Positions 8,939-18,267 are shown, numbered from the stretch's first letter. The stretch: DNA of 64,000 nt from Psychrobacter sp. 4Dc (GCF_002836715.1 NZ_PJAT01000006.1:1-64000); one strand, 5' to 3'. Made by a program: numbers and translations. The notes: generated from the sequence alone by a model not told the origin.

Positions 8939-10402
8939 TTAGGTGATATCAGAGCACCAGTATTTGGTCGTGATATAGTCTTCGATACCATATTTTGAAC
9001 CTTCACGGCCAAAGCCAGACTGCTTCACGCCGCCAAATGGGGCAACTTCGGTAGAAATTAAACCAGTATTATGGCCGATGATGCCGTACTCTAACCCTTC
9101 AGTAACGCGCCATGAGCGGGCATAGTCGCTACTATAGAAATAAGCGGCCAAGCCATAAATCGTATCGTTAGCAGCACGGATAACTTCCGCTTCATCTTTA
9201 AAGGTAAAGATGGTTGCAATTGGTCCAAAGATTTCTTCAGAAGCGATGTCCATATCGCTACTAATATCTGTGATAACCGTTGGGTTATAAGTCAGTTCTG
9301 AGGCGTCATTGACACTACCACCAGTGACCAGTTTTGCGCCTTTATCTAGCGCGTCTTTTAGCAAGGCTTGGACTTTATCTAACGCTTTTTTGTTGATAAG
9401 AGGACCGATATCTACGCCTTCTTCTAAGCCATTACCTACTTTTAACTCAGCGACTTTTTTGACAAAGACATCTAAGAATTTATCTTTAATGCTGTCTTGA
9501 ACGTATACTCGGTTGGCGCAGACACAAGTCTGACCAGCATTACGATATTTAGAAGCGATTAAACCGGCAGCGGCTTTCTCTAGATCGGCATCATCAAAGA
9601 CGATAAATGGCGCATTACCACCCAACTCTAGCGATAACTTCTTAATAGTCGGCGCGCATTGTGCTATCAGCGTACGACCTACTTCTGTAGAACCTGTAAA
9701 TGACAGTTTATGAATGCGTGCATCACCCGTTAGGATGTCGCCGATGACAGAAGACTTACCAGTTACGACCTGAATGACGCCAGCTGGAATACCCGCTTGC
9801 TCTGCCAACACGCCAAGTGCCAATGCCGAATACGGTGTTTCAGTAGCAGGTTTGACGATAATCGTACAGCCTGCCGCTAGTGCAGGAGCAACTTTGCGCG
9901 TGATCATCGCAGCTGGAAAATTCCAAGGCGTGATAGCGGCACAAACACCGACTGGCTGCTTGAGAATGACATGACGTAGCTGTGTGCTATTGGCAGGAAT
10001 CACATCACCATAGACGCGTTTGCCTTCTTCGGCAAACCAACGGATAAAACTGTTGGCATAACCCACTTCACCACGTGACTCAGTCAGCGGCTTACCTTGC
10101 TCAGCAGTCATAATGATGGCCAAATCTTCTTTATTGGCATCGATTAGATCAGCCCATTTTTGCAATAACTCTGCACGCTCTTTGGCTGTTTTTGCTGCCC
10201 AGTCTGCTTGGACATCATGAGCATAAGCAACGGCTTCGTTGACATCTTCTGTGGTGAGGCTTGGTACAGTACCAATGAGATCGCCATTAAAAGGATTGTT
10301 GACATCAAGTACAGCTTCATCACTAGCAGCATGCCAGCCGTCTTTGATGAAGCAAGATTGTTTGAGTAGATCAGGATTTGATAACTGCAGCGCGTGTGAC
10401 AT
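8939..10402 (-). CDS. gabD: Succinate-semialdehyde dehydrogenase (NADP+)
   Basis: A 487-residue aldehyde dehydrogenase oxidising succinate semialdehyde to succinate. Motifs: ITPWNFPAAMITRKVAPALA, LELGGNAPFIVFDDAD with the base glutamate, and the catalytic cysteine in RNAGQTCVCANRVYV, the characteristic GabD sequence. An in-frame ATG exists at 10420, but the ribosome-binding site AAGGAG lies inside its first codons and 7 bases before the ATG at 10402, so the latter is chosen. It is the first gene of a gabD-gabT unit and is divergent from an IclR-family regulator. The window also encodes a second, shorter enzyme of this kind at 4242-5615. Confidence 0.92.
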   Translation of the reverse strand: MSHALQLSNPDLLKQSCFIKDGWHAASDEAVLDVNNPFNGDLIGTVPSLTTEDVNEAVAYAHDVQADWAAKTAKERAELLQKWADLIDANKEDLAIIMTAEQGKPLTESRGEVGYANSFIRWFAEEGKRVYGDVIPANSTQLRHVILKQPVGVCAAITPWNFPAAMITRKVAPALAAGCTIIVKPATETPYSALALGVLAEQAGIPAGVIQVVTGKSSVIGDILTGDARIHKLSFTGSTEVGRTLIAQCAPTIKKLSLELGGNAPFIVFDDADLEKAAAGLIASKYRNAGQTCVCANRVYVQDSIKDKFLDVFVKKVAELKVGNGLEEGVDIGPLINKKALDKVQALLKDALDKGAKLVTGGSVNDASELTYNPTVITDISSDMDIASEEIFGPIATIFTFKDEAEVIRAANDTIYGLAAYFYSSDYARSWRVTEGLEYGIIGHNTGLISTEVAPFGGVKQSGFGREGSKYGIEDYITTKYWCSDIT

Positions 10403-10485
10403 GTTGACGCTCCTTGTCATGTAGGGTGTATTTATAAGAATGGATACAATGGTAAGTCGTAAATAATTATTGATAATTCATTATT

Positions 10486-10503
10486 TGTTCAATATACTGA
10501 ACA
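10486..10503. promoter_or_regulatory. Candidate IclR-family operator
   Basis: A perfect dyad TGTTCA-(6)-TGAACA lies between the divergent gabD and iclR-family genes. A second dyad, CGTAT/ATACG, follows at 10504-10518. Position and symmetry suit the operator of the neighbouring regulator; binding is inferred. Confidence 0.5.
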
Positions 10504-10632
10504 CGTATTCTATATACGAGACGTCATTATAAGAACGATATGACGCGATTTGCAACCCTTAATCTCATTATTTTAAAAATTATCTTGTACTTCTTTCTTT
10601 TATTTCATTTTATTTACTTTTATAGGTTACTT

Positions 10633-11394
10633 ATGTGCTCGACTGCCGTGCCTGCGCTAGACAAAACGTTTCAGATTTTGGACTTGATTACCGATAGCTC
10701 ACAGCCTCTGACAGCGGCTCATATCGCAAAAGAGCTTGGGCTGCCTCGTAGTTCCACTCATAATATTTTACAAAGCTTACTTGGCAAACATGTCATTTAT
10801 AAAGACCCTGAAAGCCGTTTTTATTTGGGTTCATATTTGATGTATTGGGCAGGCAAGTACGAGCAGCAGCAAGGCGTGGTGCAGTTGTTTAAAGATTTGA
10901 TTGTGCAGTATCCGGTACTTCTTCAGCACACGGTTACCTTGTCAAAGCTTGATTTGGGCGAAGTGGTATTTTTGGCTTGTCATGAGTCGCCTGCACCGCT
11001 TGGCTTTACTTTTCGTGCAGGCGTTCGTGTACCTGCCGTATTTTCTGCGACAGGCAAAGCCATGCTATCCACGTTGTCGACGGACAGCATCAAATCATTG
11101 TATAAAGATACGTTTCCAACGCCGATGACCCAGCATGGGGTCAAGAATTTTACCGATTTGGCAACTGAGCTTGCGGCGATACAGGAGAGTCGAGTATCGC
11201 TCGATGACGGTCAACTACGGGATGGGATGTACTGCTTGGGCACTTATATTCGTAATGCGTCAGGCAATGCGGTTGCTGGTATGGCCGTGAGTTTTTTGCA
11301 AGGAGAGTATGAGTCTAAACGGGCTGAGGTCAGTGCGGTATTGATTGAATTGGCCGAGCAAATCGAGCAGCATTTAGGTTTTACTGCGAATTGA
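10633..11394 (+). CDS. IclR family transcriptional regulator
   Basis: A 253-residue regulator. The N-terminal winged helix-turn-helix is ALDKTFQILDLITDSSQPLTAAHIAKELGLPRSSTHNIL (split here: residues about 7-45), followed by the IclR effector-binding domain with FRAGVRVPAVFSATGKAMLS. The frame extends upstream to 10540, but that would add a 31-residue hydrophobic leader unlike the family. The ATG at 10633 has a TAGG site before it and gives the normal length. Divergent placement opposite gabD suggests it controls GABA catabolism. The inducer is unknown. Confidence 0.85.
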   Translation: MCSTAVPALDKTFQILDLITDSSQPLTAAHIAKELGLPRSSTHNILQSLLGKHVIYKDPESRFYLGSYLMYWAGKYEQQQGVVQLFKDLIVQYPVLLQHTVTLSKLDLGEVVFLACHESPAPLGFTFRAGVRVPAVFSATGKAMLSTLSTDSIKSLYKDTFPTPMTQHGVKNFTDLATELAAIQESRVSLDDGQLRDGMYCLGTYIRNASGNAVAGMAVSFLQGEYESKRAEVSAVLIELAEQIEQHLGFTAN

Positions 11395-11416
11395 TAAATG
11401 ATAGAAGTTTGTAGAG

Positions 11417-11460
11417 AATAGGTCGCAGTGTTTGCTCCTAAACTCTGCGACCTATTTTAT
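11417..11460. terminator. Bidirectional terminator
   Basis: A perfect 12-bp stem AATAGGTCGCAG / CTGCGACCTATT with a 16-base loop followed by TTATTACTTTT. It separates the converging IclR-family and deacetylase genes. Confidence 0.75.
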
Positions 11461-11475
11461 TACTTTTAATTTGAT

Positions 11476-12546
11476 TTAAATATTACTGCCGCTATTGCTG
11501 TTCTCGTCCATCAGTCCTAATAGGAATGCTTGCAGATTATCATTGAGCTTTTGAATATAATAGCCACCCTCGACTAAGACGATCAATGGCTTATTTAGCA
11601 CTTTCATCTTTTTCGCCAATATCTTAAACCCTTCCGTACTCACGGCACATCTCGCTTCTGGATCGTTTTCGTAGACGTCAAAACCCAATACATGAACTAT
11701 CACATCAGGATCAAATAACGTCACCGCCTGAATAGATTTATCAATATAATCAAAGAACCCTGCTTCATCAGTACCATGCGGCATCGGGAAATTGATGTTG
11801 TAACCTTCGCCCTCGCCTATACCTTTTTCAAACGCATGCCCTGTCACTGCTGGATAAAAATTAACGGGGTCACCATGTACTGAAGTATAAAGCACGTCTT
11901 TGCGGTCGTAGAACATCTCCTGAATACCTTGTCCGTGATGCATGTCGGTGTCGATAATGGCGATTTTTTTATACTTTTGGCGTAAATATTCGGCGATGAT
12001 GGCAGCATTATTAAGGTAACAAAATCCACCTGCGGCACTCTTACGTGCGTGATGACCAGGCGGCCGTGAAAAGCAAAGCTGCGTCTTACTCTGAGCACGC
12101 TCGGTGTCTGTTGCCTTATTATTTAGCAGTGCTTCGGCTGCGTTAAGTGCCGTTTGCGCCGACCAATAGATAGACGTCCAAGAATGCTCACTAATGGGCG
12201 CACTGTCATCCGCTTGATACTTCGCTGCTTTTGCCATGATGCCAATACCAGGATTGTCATATGGCACAAAAATACCCGTTTGCACCTGCGCACCCAGATC
12301 TTCCTCAACCGCCATCCACTCATCATAGCCATGTTTGAGAAACTCAACATAACCAAAGTCATGAACCGCCAATATTGGTGCGATGCCAACATCGGTAGCA
12401 GTAGTGACTTCTAGACCCAAAGCCACTGGCGCTTTCAACAGCTCAACCATACGCTCTGGTATTTCTAACGGTTCGTGCATTTTCCCATAAGAAAAATAAG
12501 GTAACGGTCTATGCAGACTTAGATTTTCATGGCTGTATATTTTCAT
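11476..12546 (-). CDS. Histone deacetylase family / acetylpolyamine amidohydrolase-like
   Basis: A zinc-dependent arginase/deacetylase-fold hydrolase of about 356 residues. Signatures: SRPPGHHARKSAAGGFCYLNN with the catalytic histidine pair, then the zinc-binding IDTDMHHGQGIQEMFY, and the C-terminal VLVEGGYY glycine-rich tyrosine motif. Bacterial members are often acetylpolyamine amidohydrolases, which free polyamines from N-acetylpolyamines for catabolism. The adjoining GABA genes and aguA remnant support that role here, but this is inference. The start at 12546 (MKIYSHENLS) is chosen because AAGGA lies 9 bases before it; the upstream ATG at 12555 overlaps that site. Confidence 0.85.
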   Translation of the reverse strand: MKIYSHENLSLHRPLPYFSYGKMHEPLEIPERMVELLKAPVALGLEVTTATDVGIAPILAVHDFGYVEFLKHGYDEWMAVEEDLGAQVQTGIFVPYDNPGIGIMAKAAKYQADDSAPISEHSWTSIYWSAQTALNAAEALLNNKATDTERAQSKTQLCFSRPPGHHARKSAAGGFCYLNNAAIIAEYLRQKYKKIAIIDTDMHHGQGIQEMFYDRKDVLYTSVHGDPVNFYPAVTGHAFEKGIGEGEGYNINFPMPHGTDEAGFFDYIDKSIQAVTLFDPDVIVHVLGFDVYENDPEARCAVSTEGFKILAKKMKVLNKPLIVLVEGGYYIQKLNDNLQAFLLGLMDENSNSGSNI

Positions 12547-12693
12547 GCTCAACATTCCTTGTTTGACACTACTTGGTTTTACATTATTGATTGGGATACT
12601 GCTTTATTTAACATTGTTTTTTTTAAGAAGTTCCATTTTCTAGCTTGTGTGTTTAGTCTCTATCGCTGTAAATATACGGCTGCCGACGCTACT

Positions 12694-13911
12694 TTAAACA
12701 ATTCCATCGGCTTTTAGCTTTGCGATCATCTCGCTGTCATAGCCCAGTTTAGCAAGCGTACTATCAGTATGTTCGCTTAACTGCGGTGGTGGCGTACGAT
12801 AAGTGACCGGCGATGCGGATAATTTGATAGGATTGCCGAGTGCTCTTACCGGACTGCCTTGCTCAGTGAAATTAACGATCATATTCCTTGCTTGCGCTTG
12901 CGGCATGGCCAAGGCTTCAGCCACGTTATGAATCGCGCCGCATGGAATACCTGCCTGATCTAGCACTTCTAGCCAATAGGCGCGTGGCTGATTAGCAAAA
13001 TGTTTAGTCAGCTCACCGCACAGCAGTTCGCGGTTGGCAACGCGTTGTGGATTGGTCGCAAAGCGCTCATCGGTATGCCAATCAACTGCAAGCACCTCAC
13101 ACAGTTTGGCAAATTGACTGTCGTTACCACAGGCTAAAATAAAGTGCTGCTCGCCCTCACCCGCAAATACTTGATACGGCACAATATTAGGATGCTGATT
13201 GCCCAGTCTTGGTGGTATCTTATCTGAGGCCAAATGATTCATACCGACATTAGCCAGCATGGCTAGCGCACTGTCGAGCAACGCCACATCGACGTGTTGT
13301 CCAACACCCGTATTTTGACGCGCCAATAGTGCCGCCTGAATACCAATCGTCAGCTGCAAACCTGCAAACAAATCAACCACTGCCACGCCAACTTTGTGAG
13401 GTTCACCATTACTAGGGCCCGTGATACTCATCAGACCTGACAATCCTTGAATAATATAATCATAGCCGGGACGCTTTGCATCTGGTCCTGTCTGCCCAAA
13501 ACCTGTCAATGACGCATAAATCAGCCGCGGATTGTCTTGTTTTAAGCTGTCATAATCCAAGCCGTATTTTTTCAGACCACCGACTTTGAAGTTCTCAACC
13601 AAAATATCACTGTCAGCGATTAGCTGCTTAATGATTGTCTGCCCTGTCGGTGTAGTGATATCAACCGTCAGCGATTTTTTATTGCGGTTAATAGTAGCGT
13701 AATAAGCGGAGGTGTCATCGCTGAATGTTGGCGGTGCCCAATGACGCGTTTCATCACCGATATGTGGACGCTCAACCTTAATAACTTCGGCACCAAGATC
13801 AGCAAGTACTTGAGTACAAGAAGGACCAGCCAGCACTCTCGACAAATCAAGCACTTTAATACCATGCAATGCGCCCTTTGGTATATTAGCCATATCAATC
13901 ATATCTGTCAT
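12694..13911 (-). CDS. CaiB/BaiF family (class III) CoA-transferase
   Basis: A 405-residue family III CoA-transferase. The N-terminal signature is GIKVLDLSRVLAGPSCTQVLADLGAEVIKVE, followed by NRNKKSLTVDI, DILVENFKVG and the GYDYIIQGLSGLMSITG block. A GGAAA site precedes the ATG. It is downstream of glutaryl-CoA dehydrogenase on the same strand, so succinyl-CoA:glutarate CoA-transferase, activating glutarate for GcdH, is the most likely role. That is context-based. A long inverted repeat lies just upstream, so it may have its own promoter or be partly uncoupled from gcdH. Confidence 0.85.
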   Translation of the reverse strand: MTDMIDMANIPKGALHGIKVLDLSRVLAGPSCTQVLADLGAEVIKVERPHIGDETRHWAPPTFSDDTSAYYATINRNKKSLTVDITTPTGQTIIKQLIADSDILVENFKVGGLKKYGLDYDSLKQDNPRLIYASLTGFGQTGPDAKRPGYDYIIQGLSGLMSITGPSNGEPHKVGVAVVDLFAGLQLTIGIQAALLARQNTGVGQHVDVALLDSALAMLANVGMNHLASDKIPPRLGNQHPNIVPYQVFAGEGEQHFILACGNDSQFAKLCEVLAVDWHTDERFATNPQRVANRELLCGELTKHFANQPRAYWLEVLDQAGIPCGAIHNVAEALAMPQAQARNMIVNFTEQGSPVRALGNPIKLSASPVTYRTPPPQLSEHTDSTLAKLGYDSEMIAKLKADGIV

Positions 13912-13952
13912 GAGATTTCCTTACTCTGTCGCATATTTTCTATATCATAAAA

Positions 13953-13999
13953 TTGTTCTTCATGATTTAGCTATTTAACCGCTAAATCATGAAGAACAA
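13953..13999. repeat. Perfect 19-bp inverted repeat
   Basis: Arms 13953-13971 and 13981-13999 are exact reverse complements (left arm starts TTGTTCTTCATG) with a 9-base loop. It is 42 bp upstream of the CoA-transferase start. It could be a terminator for gcdH on the minus strand, where TTTTA follows, or a regulatory or mobile repeat. Confidence 0.85.
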
Positions 14000-14006
14000 C
14001 TGAAAA

Positions 14007-14059
14007 ACGTACGCTACTGTTAATGCTCTTTTGATAAAAAGCCAAGCAGTAACGTACGT
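14007..14059 (-). terminator. Stem-loop downstream of gcdH
   Basis: Arms ACGTACGCTACTG (14007-14019) and CAGTAACGTACGT (14047-14059) pair with one mismatch. On the minus strand the hairpin is followed by a T-run, so it can act as the gcdH terminator. The loop holds a smaller GCTCTTTT/AAAAAGC hairpin. Confidence 0.6.
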
Positions 14060-14100
14060 CGTAAAATACAGTTGTACCAAAAATTATTAGCTAAAAATTC

Positions 14101-15285
14101 TTAAAAGAACGCTTGAATGCCTGTCTGTGCACGGCCTAGGATAAGCGCATGAATATCATGTGTACCCTCGTAAGTATTGACGGCTTCCAAGTTCATCACG
14201 TGACGGATGATATGGAACTCATCAGAGATACCGTTACCGCCATGCATGTCACGAGCGATGCGAGCGATATCAAGCGCCTTGCCGCAGTTATTACGCTTAA
14301 TAAGTGAAATCATTTCAGGCGCTGCGTTGTCTTCATCCATCAAACGACCGACACGTAGCGCTGCTTGTAGACCTAAGGTGATTTCTGTCTGCATATTGGC
14401 CAGCTTCAACTGTACCAGCTGCGTTGCGGCTAGCGGACGACCAAACTGCTTACGATCGAGCGTGTACTGACGAGCGGCTTTCCAACAGAATTCTGCCGCA
14501 CCCATCGAACCCCAAGCGATACCATAGCGGGCTTTGTTCAAGCAGCCAAATGGCCCTTTTAGACCACGGATATCTGGGAAAGCATTGGCTTCAGGGACGA
14601 ATACTTTGTCCATGACAATCTCACCCGTGACTGATGCACGTAATGAGAACTTGCCTTCGATTTTCGGCGCAGATAATCCTTTCATACCTTTGTCTAAAAC
14701 AAAACCGCGAATCTCGCCAGCATCGTCTTTTGCCCACACGACAAACACGTCAGCGATAGGACTGTTGGTAATCCACATTTTATTACCCGTCAGCTCATAA
14801 CCGCCATCCACAGCGCGTGCACGAGTCGACATCGACGAAGGATCAGACCCCGAATCTGGCTCAGTCAGACCGAAGCAGCCGACATACTCACCTGTGGCAA
14901 GCTTTGGCAAATACTTTTTTCTTTGCTCTTCTGTGCCATACGCCCAAATAGGATGCATAACCAAGCTTGACTGCACGCTCATCGCTGAACGGTAGCCCGA
15001 ATCAACGGCTTCCACTTCCTTGGCAATCAGACCGTAAGCAACACTCGATAAGCCAGCACAGCCATAGCCTTCAATCGTGACACCAAGCAGACCCATTTCA
15101 CCCATTTGACGCATGATATTACGGTCAAAATTCTCATTGCGATTGGCCTCGATAATGCCAGGCATCAGCTCTTTTTGAAAAAACTGACGCGCGCTGTCGG
15201 TGACCATACGCTCTTCTTCAGTGAGCTGATCACGTAGTAAAAAAGGATCTTCCCAATCAAAGCGTGGGCTAGTAGATGTTGCCAT
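14101..15285 (-). CDS. gcdH: Glutaryl-CoA dehydrogenase
   Basis: A 394-residue FAD-dependent acyl-CoA dehydrogenase that oxidises and decarboxylates glutaryl-CoA to crotonyl-CoA. It shows [52 protein letters not shown] and the GcdH-specific C-terminal [20 protein letters not shown], which includes the catalytic glutamate. A frame extension to 15309 exists, but AAGGAG lies 6 bases before the ATG at 15285. With the downstream CoA-transferase and the divergent IclR-family gene it forms a glutarate (lysine or C5 dicarboxylate) catabolic module. Confidence 0.92.
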   Translation of the reverse strand: MATSTSPRFDWEDPFLLRDQLTEEERMVTDSARQFFQKELMPGIIEANRNENFDRNIMRQMGEMGLLGVTIEGYGCAGLSSVAYGLIAKEVEAVDSGYRSAMSVQSSLVMHPIWAYGTEEQRKKYLPKLATGEYVGCFGLTEPDSGSDPSSMSTRARAVDGGYELTGNKMWITNSPIADVFVVWAKDDAGEIRGFVLDKGMKGLSAPKIEGKFSLRASVTGEIVMDKVFVPEANAFPDIRGLKGPFGCLNKARYGIAWGSMGAAEFCWKAARQYTLDRKQFGRPLAATQLVQLKLANMQTEITLGLQAALRVGRLMDEDNAAPEMISLIKRNNCGKALDIARIARDMHGGNGISDEFHIIRHVMNLEAVNTYEGTHDIHALILGRAQTGIQAFF

Positions 15286-15300
15286 GTGGATCTCCTTGGT

Positions 15301-15319
15301 ATCAGTCATCCTGACTGAT
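15301..15319. promoter_or_regulatory. Palindrome in the gcdH leader
   Basis: Perfect dyad ATCAGTCA-TCC-TGACTGAT immediately upstream of the gcdH ribosome-binding site. It could be an operator or a leader hairpin. Confidence 0.45.
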
Positions 15320-15368
15320 GAATAGTGATTGATACAACATTTGGCTTAACAAGTCATTGACTTCGTTA

Positions 15369-15383
15369 TTCCGCTGTGCGAAA
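15369..15383. promoter_or_regulatory. Candidate IclR-type operator
   Basis: TTCCGCTGTGCGAAA is a near-perfect dyad (TTCCGC/GCGAAA) in the shared promoter region of gcdH and the divergent IclR-family regulator. A weaker related TTTCGCTGCGC copy lies about 50 bp away. Confidence 0.45.
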
Positions 15384-15461
15384 CTTAGTTTCATAATTTA
15401 AAACCATTTAACCAAACTTTCGCTGCGCTGTAAACCTTTATCAAAAAAATATGAGTATAAA

Positions 15462-16289
15462 ATGACAAAACCCTTATCAACATCTACTCCACTACTCGAA
15501 CGTCTGCATGCAACAATGAGTCAAAATAAGGAAGAGAATGACCGACAGTTTGTGACAGCATTGGGACGGGGACTGATCATACTGGCAGCGTTTGAGCATC
15601 ATGAGCGGCTCACCCATCAGCAGCTATGTCAGATGACCGATCTGCCAAAAGCAACCATTACTCGCCTTATCCATACTTTGACCACGCTTGGTTTTTTACG
15701 TGTCACTGAGCATGGACAGTATCAATTGGGCAGTAGTGCGGTACGTCTCAGTGCGACCGCATGGAGTCGCCATGATATGGTGGCAGCGGCTGAACCACTA
15801 TTACGTCAGTTCGCTAGTGAAAATGAAGTATCAGTGAATTTGGCGACCGAAGTCGAAGGAGAAATGCGCTATCACGCCTGCTGCCGTAGTCCTGCTCGTC
15901 TATCGGTCAACTTACAGGTTGGCTCCGCCGTACCTGTTGCACGCACTGCTATCGGACGCGCTTTTTATGCGGCAAGTACGCAAGCGAGACAGGCGGTCAT
16001 CATTGGCAATCTCCAAGAGAATTTACCTGTTGAAGAATATAACGATGCGCAAACCGCCCTAGCCAGCGCGGTAGAGCATTATGAAAAGTATGGCTATACC
16101 GTGTCTGATGGGGAATTTTCTACTGATATACTGGCAGTCGCGGTCGGGGTCTATGATGTTGCAACAGGACAATACGCGTATTCGCTGAATGCCAGTGTGC
16201 CAAGTGCTAATTGGGAAGCGGATGAGTATGCTGCGATGATCGTGCCAAAATTACAGGCGTTAGCGGAGCGGATTGGTGGTGGTACATAG
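15462..16289 (+). CDS. IclR family transcriptional regulator
   Basis: A 275-residue IclR-family protein. After a variable 30-residue N-terminus comes RQFVTALGRGLIILAAFEHH, then a winged helix-turn-helix (LTHQQLCQMTDLPKATITRLIHTL). The effector domain has RSPARLSVNLQVGSAVPVA and AIGRAFYAA. The family fold resembles the PcaR/PcaU/PobR branch. It is divergent from gcdH and so is the likely regulator of the glutarate module. Whether it activates or represses cannot be read from sequence. Confidence 0.85.
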   Translation: MTKPLSTSTPLLERLHATMSQNKEENDRQFVTALGRGLIILAAFEHHERLTHQQLCQMTDLPKATITRLIHTLTTLGFLRVTEHGQYQLGSSAVRLSATAWSRHDMVAAAEPLLRQFASENEVSVNLATEVEGEMRYHACCRSPARLSVNLQVGSAVPVARTAIGRAFYAASTQARQAVIIGNLQENLPVEEYNDAQTALASAVEHYEKYGYTVSDGEFSTDILAVAVGVYDVATGQYAYSLNASVPSANWEADEYAAMIVPKLQALAERIGGGT

Positions 16290-16452
16290 AGCATATTAAA
16301 ACGAATAAAATCAAGGTTTAGGCTGGATAAACGAAAACACCATCTATAACCCTGTTACCCATTGATACCGACGTAATGACGTCATGCGTGTATGATGTAC
16401 GCGACCAATGTAAGCATCTTATCTATATCAATCATTACTATTGAGCCTCGCT

Positions 16453-18267
16453 ATGCCTGAATCTCGTACCAATCTAAACCCTGAACCCAAAACCAGTTCG
16501 CCGTACTTTATCGGATTATTACTTCGCTATAGCACGTTTGGCGCGGCGATTTTAATTCTGTTAGCGGGCTTATTATTGGTAAGTTGGTGGCTGATTGTGA
16601 TCGGTGGTTTGGCTGTGGCACTTGGTATCTATGATTTGATTCAGTCGAAGCACGCGATATTGAGCAACTACCCTGTCGCTGGACATATCCGCTATGTATT
16701 GGAGGACTTTCGCCCTGAGATTCGCCAGTACTTGCTTGAGGACGATAAAGAACAAGTGCCGTTTTCACGCCAGCAGCGTGCGCTAGTCTATCAACGTGCT
16801 AAGAACGTCAGTGACACCAATGCCTTTGGTACGCTAGATAATTTATATACTCATGGTAAAGAATGGTTTTTGCAATCCACCATCAGTGCACCGTTAGAGA
16901 ACAAAGACTTTCGTATTATGGTAGGCGGTGAGCGTTGTCAGCAGCCACACGATATGTCGGTATTCAATATCTCTGCGATGAGCTTTGGCAGTCTGTCCGC
17001 GAACGCTATCATGGCACTCAATCAAGGCGCAAAACTCGGCGGATTTACTCATGACACGGGCGAAGGCGCGATCAGCCCTTATCATCGTAAGTTCGGTGGT
17101 GATTTGATTTGGGAATTGGGTACAGGCTACTTTGGTTGCCGTGATAATGATGGTAACTTTGATCCACAGTCTTTTGCTGAAAAAGCTGTCGATCCGCAAG
17201 TTAAAATGATTGAAATCAAGCTTTCACAAGGTGCCAAGCCTGGTAAAGGTGGCGTCCTACCCTCTAGCAAAATTACGCAAGAGATTGCAGACACACGTCA
17301 AGTACCTACGGGTCAAGACTGTATCTCGCCTTCTTCGCATACCGCATTTAGCACCCCGCGCGAGTTAGTCGCCTTTTGGCAGCAGCTGCGTGAGTTATCT
17401 GGTGGCAAGCCAGTTGGCTTCAAGCTATGTATTGGTCAGCCATGGCAGTTTATGGCGATTGTCAAAGCGATGATAGAGACGGATAACTATCCTGATTTTA
17501 TCGTTATTGATGGTGCAGAAGGCGGCACAGGTGCAGCGCCTGTCGAGTTTATGGACAATGTCGGCATGCCAATGGTTGAAGGGTTTTTGCTCGTACATAA
17601 TACCTTAGTCGGTGCAGGTATTCGTGACAAAATTAAGCTTGGCGTCAGTGGCAAGATCGTATCAGGCTTTGATATTGCGCGCATGATTGCGCTAGGTGCC
17701 GATTGGTGTAACTCAGCACGTGGCTTTATGTTTGCGGTTGGCTGCATTCAGTCGCGCTCTTGTCATACCAACACTTGCCCAACGGGTGTAGCTACCCAAG
17801 ATCCATATCGTCAAAAGGCGCTCGACGTCCCTAGTAAAGCTGAGCGTGTTGCAAGTTTCCATAAAAACACGCTAAAATCGCTTGCCAGTATCGTAGGTGC
17901 GGTTGGTTTACAGCATCCTAGCCAATTACAGCCGTATCATATTGCACGCCGCTTAGACGATGGGCAGATTAAGCTGTTATCCAAATTCTTCTACTTTACT
18001 GATAAAGGCGCATTGCTCGATCATAGTGCCCGTGCCGATGTATTTAACCAGATGTGGGTCATGGCAAACCCTGATAGCTTCTTAGCCAATAATGACGCAC
18101 TCATTGCTTATAACAAAGACTCGCGTGATAAGGGCAAGGAAACTGGCGCGCCAACAGAACACAGCGCTGGGTATAATTCTGAGCACTTGACCAATCTCAC
18201 CGATGGTGGACGATTAATTGGTAATGTGAACAATACAATCCGTGACTTTCCGCCTACTAATGACTGA
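16453..18267 (+). CDS. FMN-binding glutamate synthase family protein
   Basis: A roughly 604-residue protein with two N-terminal membrane segments (residues about 20-55) followed by a glutamate-synthase FMN/Fe-S domain. MSFGSLSANAIMALNQGA and GEGAISPYH are typical of the GltB synthase domain. The 3Fe-4S cysteines are in CIQSRSCHTNTCPTGVATQ (C-x5-C-x4-C). It lacks the glutamine amidotransferase and GXGXG domains of full GltB, so it is not an ordinary glutamate synthase. The true activity of this stand-alone membrane-linked group is not established. A TTG codon at 16441 is in frame; the ATG at 16453 is preferred though neither has a clear ribosome-binding site. Confidence 0.85.
   Translation: MPESRTNLNPEPKTSSPYFIGLLLRYSTFGAAILILLAGLLLVSWWLIVIGGLAVALGIYDLIQSKHAILSNYPVAGHIRYVLEDFRPEIRQYLLEDDKEQVPFSRQQRALVYQRAKNVSDTNAFGTLDNLYTHGKEWFLQSTISAPLENKDFRIMVGGERCQQPHDMSVFNISAMSFGSLSANAIMALNQGAKLGGFTHDTGEGAISPYHRKFGGDLIWELGTGYFGCRDNDGNFDPQSFAEKAVDPQVKMIEIKLSQGAKPGKGGVLPSSKITQEIADTRQVPTGQDCISPSSHTAFSTPRELVAFWQQLRELSGGKPVGFKLCIGQPWQFMAIVKAMIETDNYPDFIVIDGAEGGTGAAPVEFMDNVGMPMVEGFLLVHNTLVGAGIRDKIKLGVSGKIVSGFDIARMIALGADWCNSARGFMFAVGCIQSRSCHTNTCPTGVATQDPYRQKALDVPSKAERVASFHKNTLKSLASIVGAVGLQHPSQLQPYHIARRLDDGQIKLLSKFFYFTDKGALLDHSARADVFNQMWVMANPDSFLANNDALIAYNKDSRDKGKETGAPTEHSAGYNSEHLTNLTDGGRLIGNVNNTIRDFPPTND

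Noticed and set aside
16376..16385. ATGACGTCAT palindrome, also present at 54581-54590
   Set aside because: A 10-bp palindrome can occur by chance twice in 64 kb; no shared function is evident.
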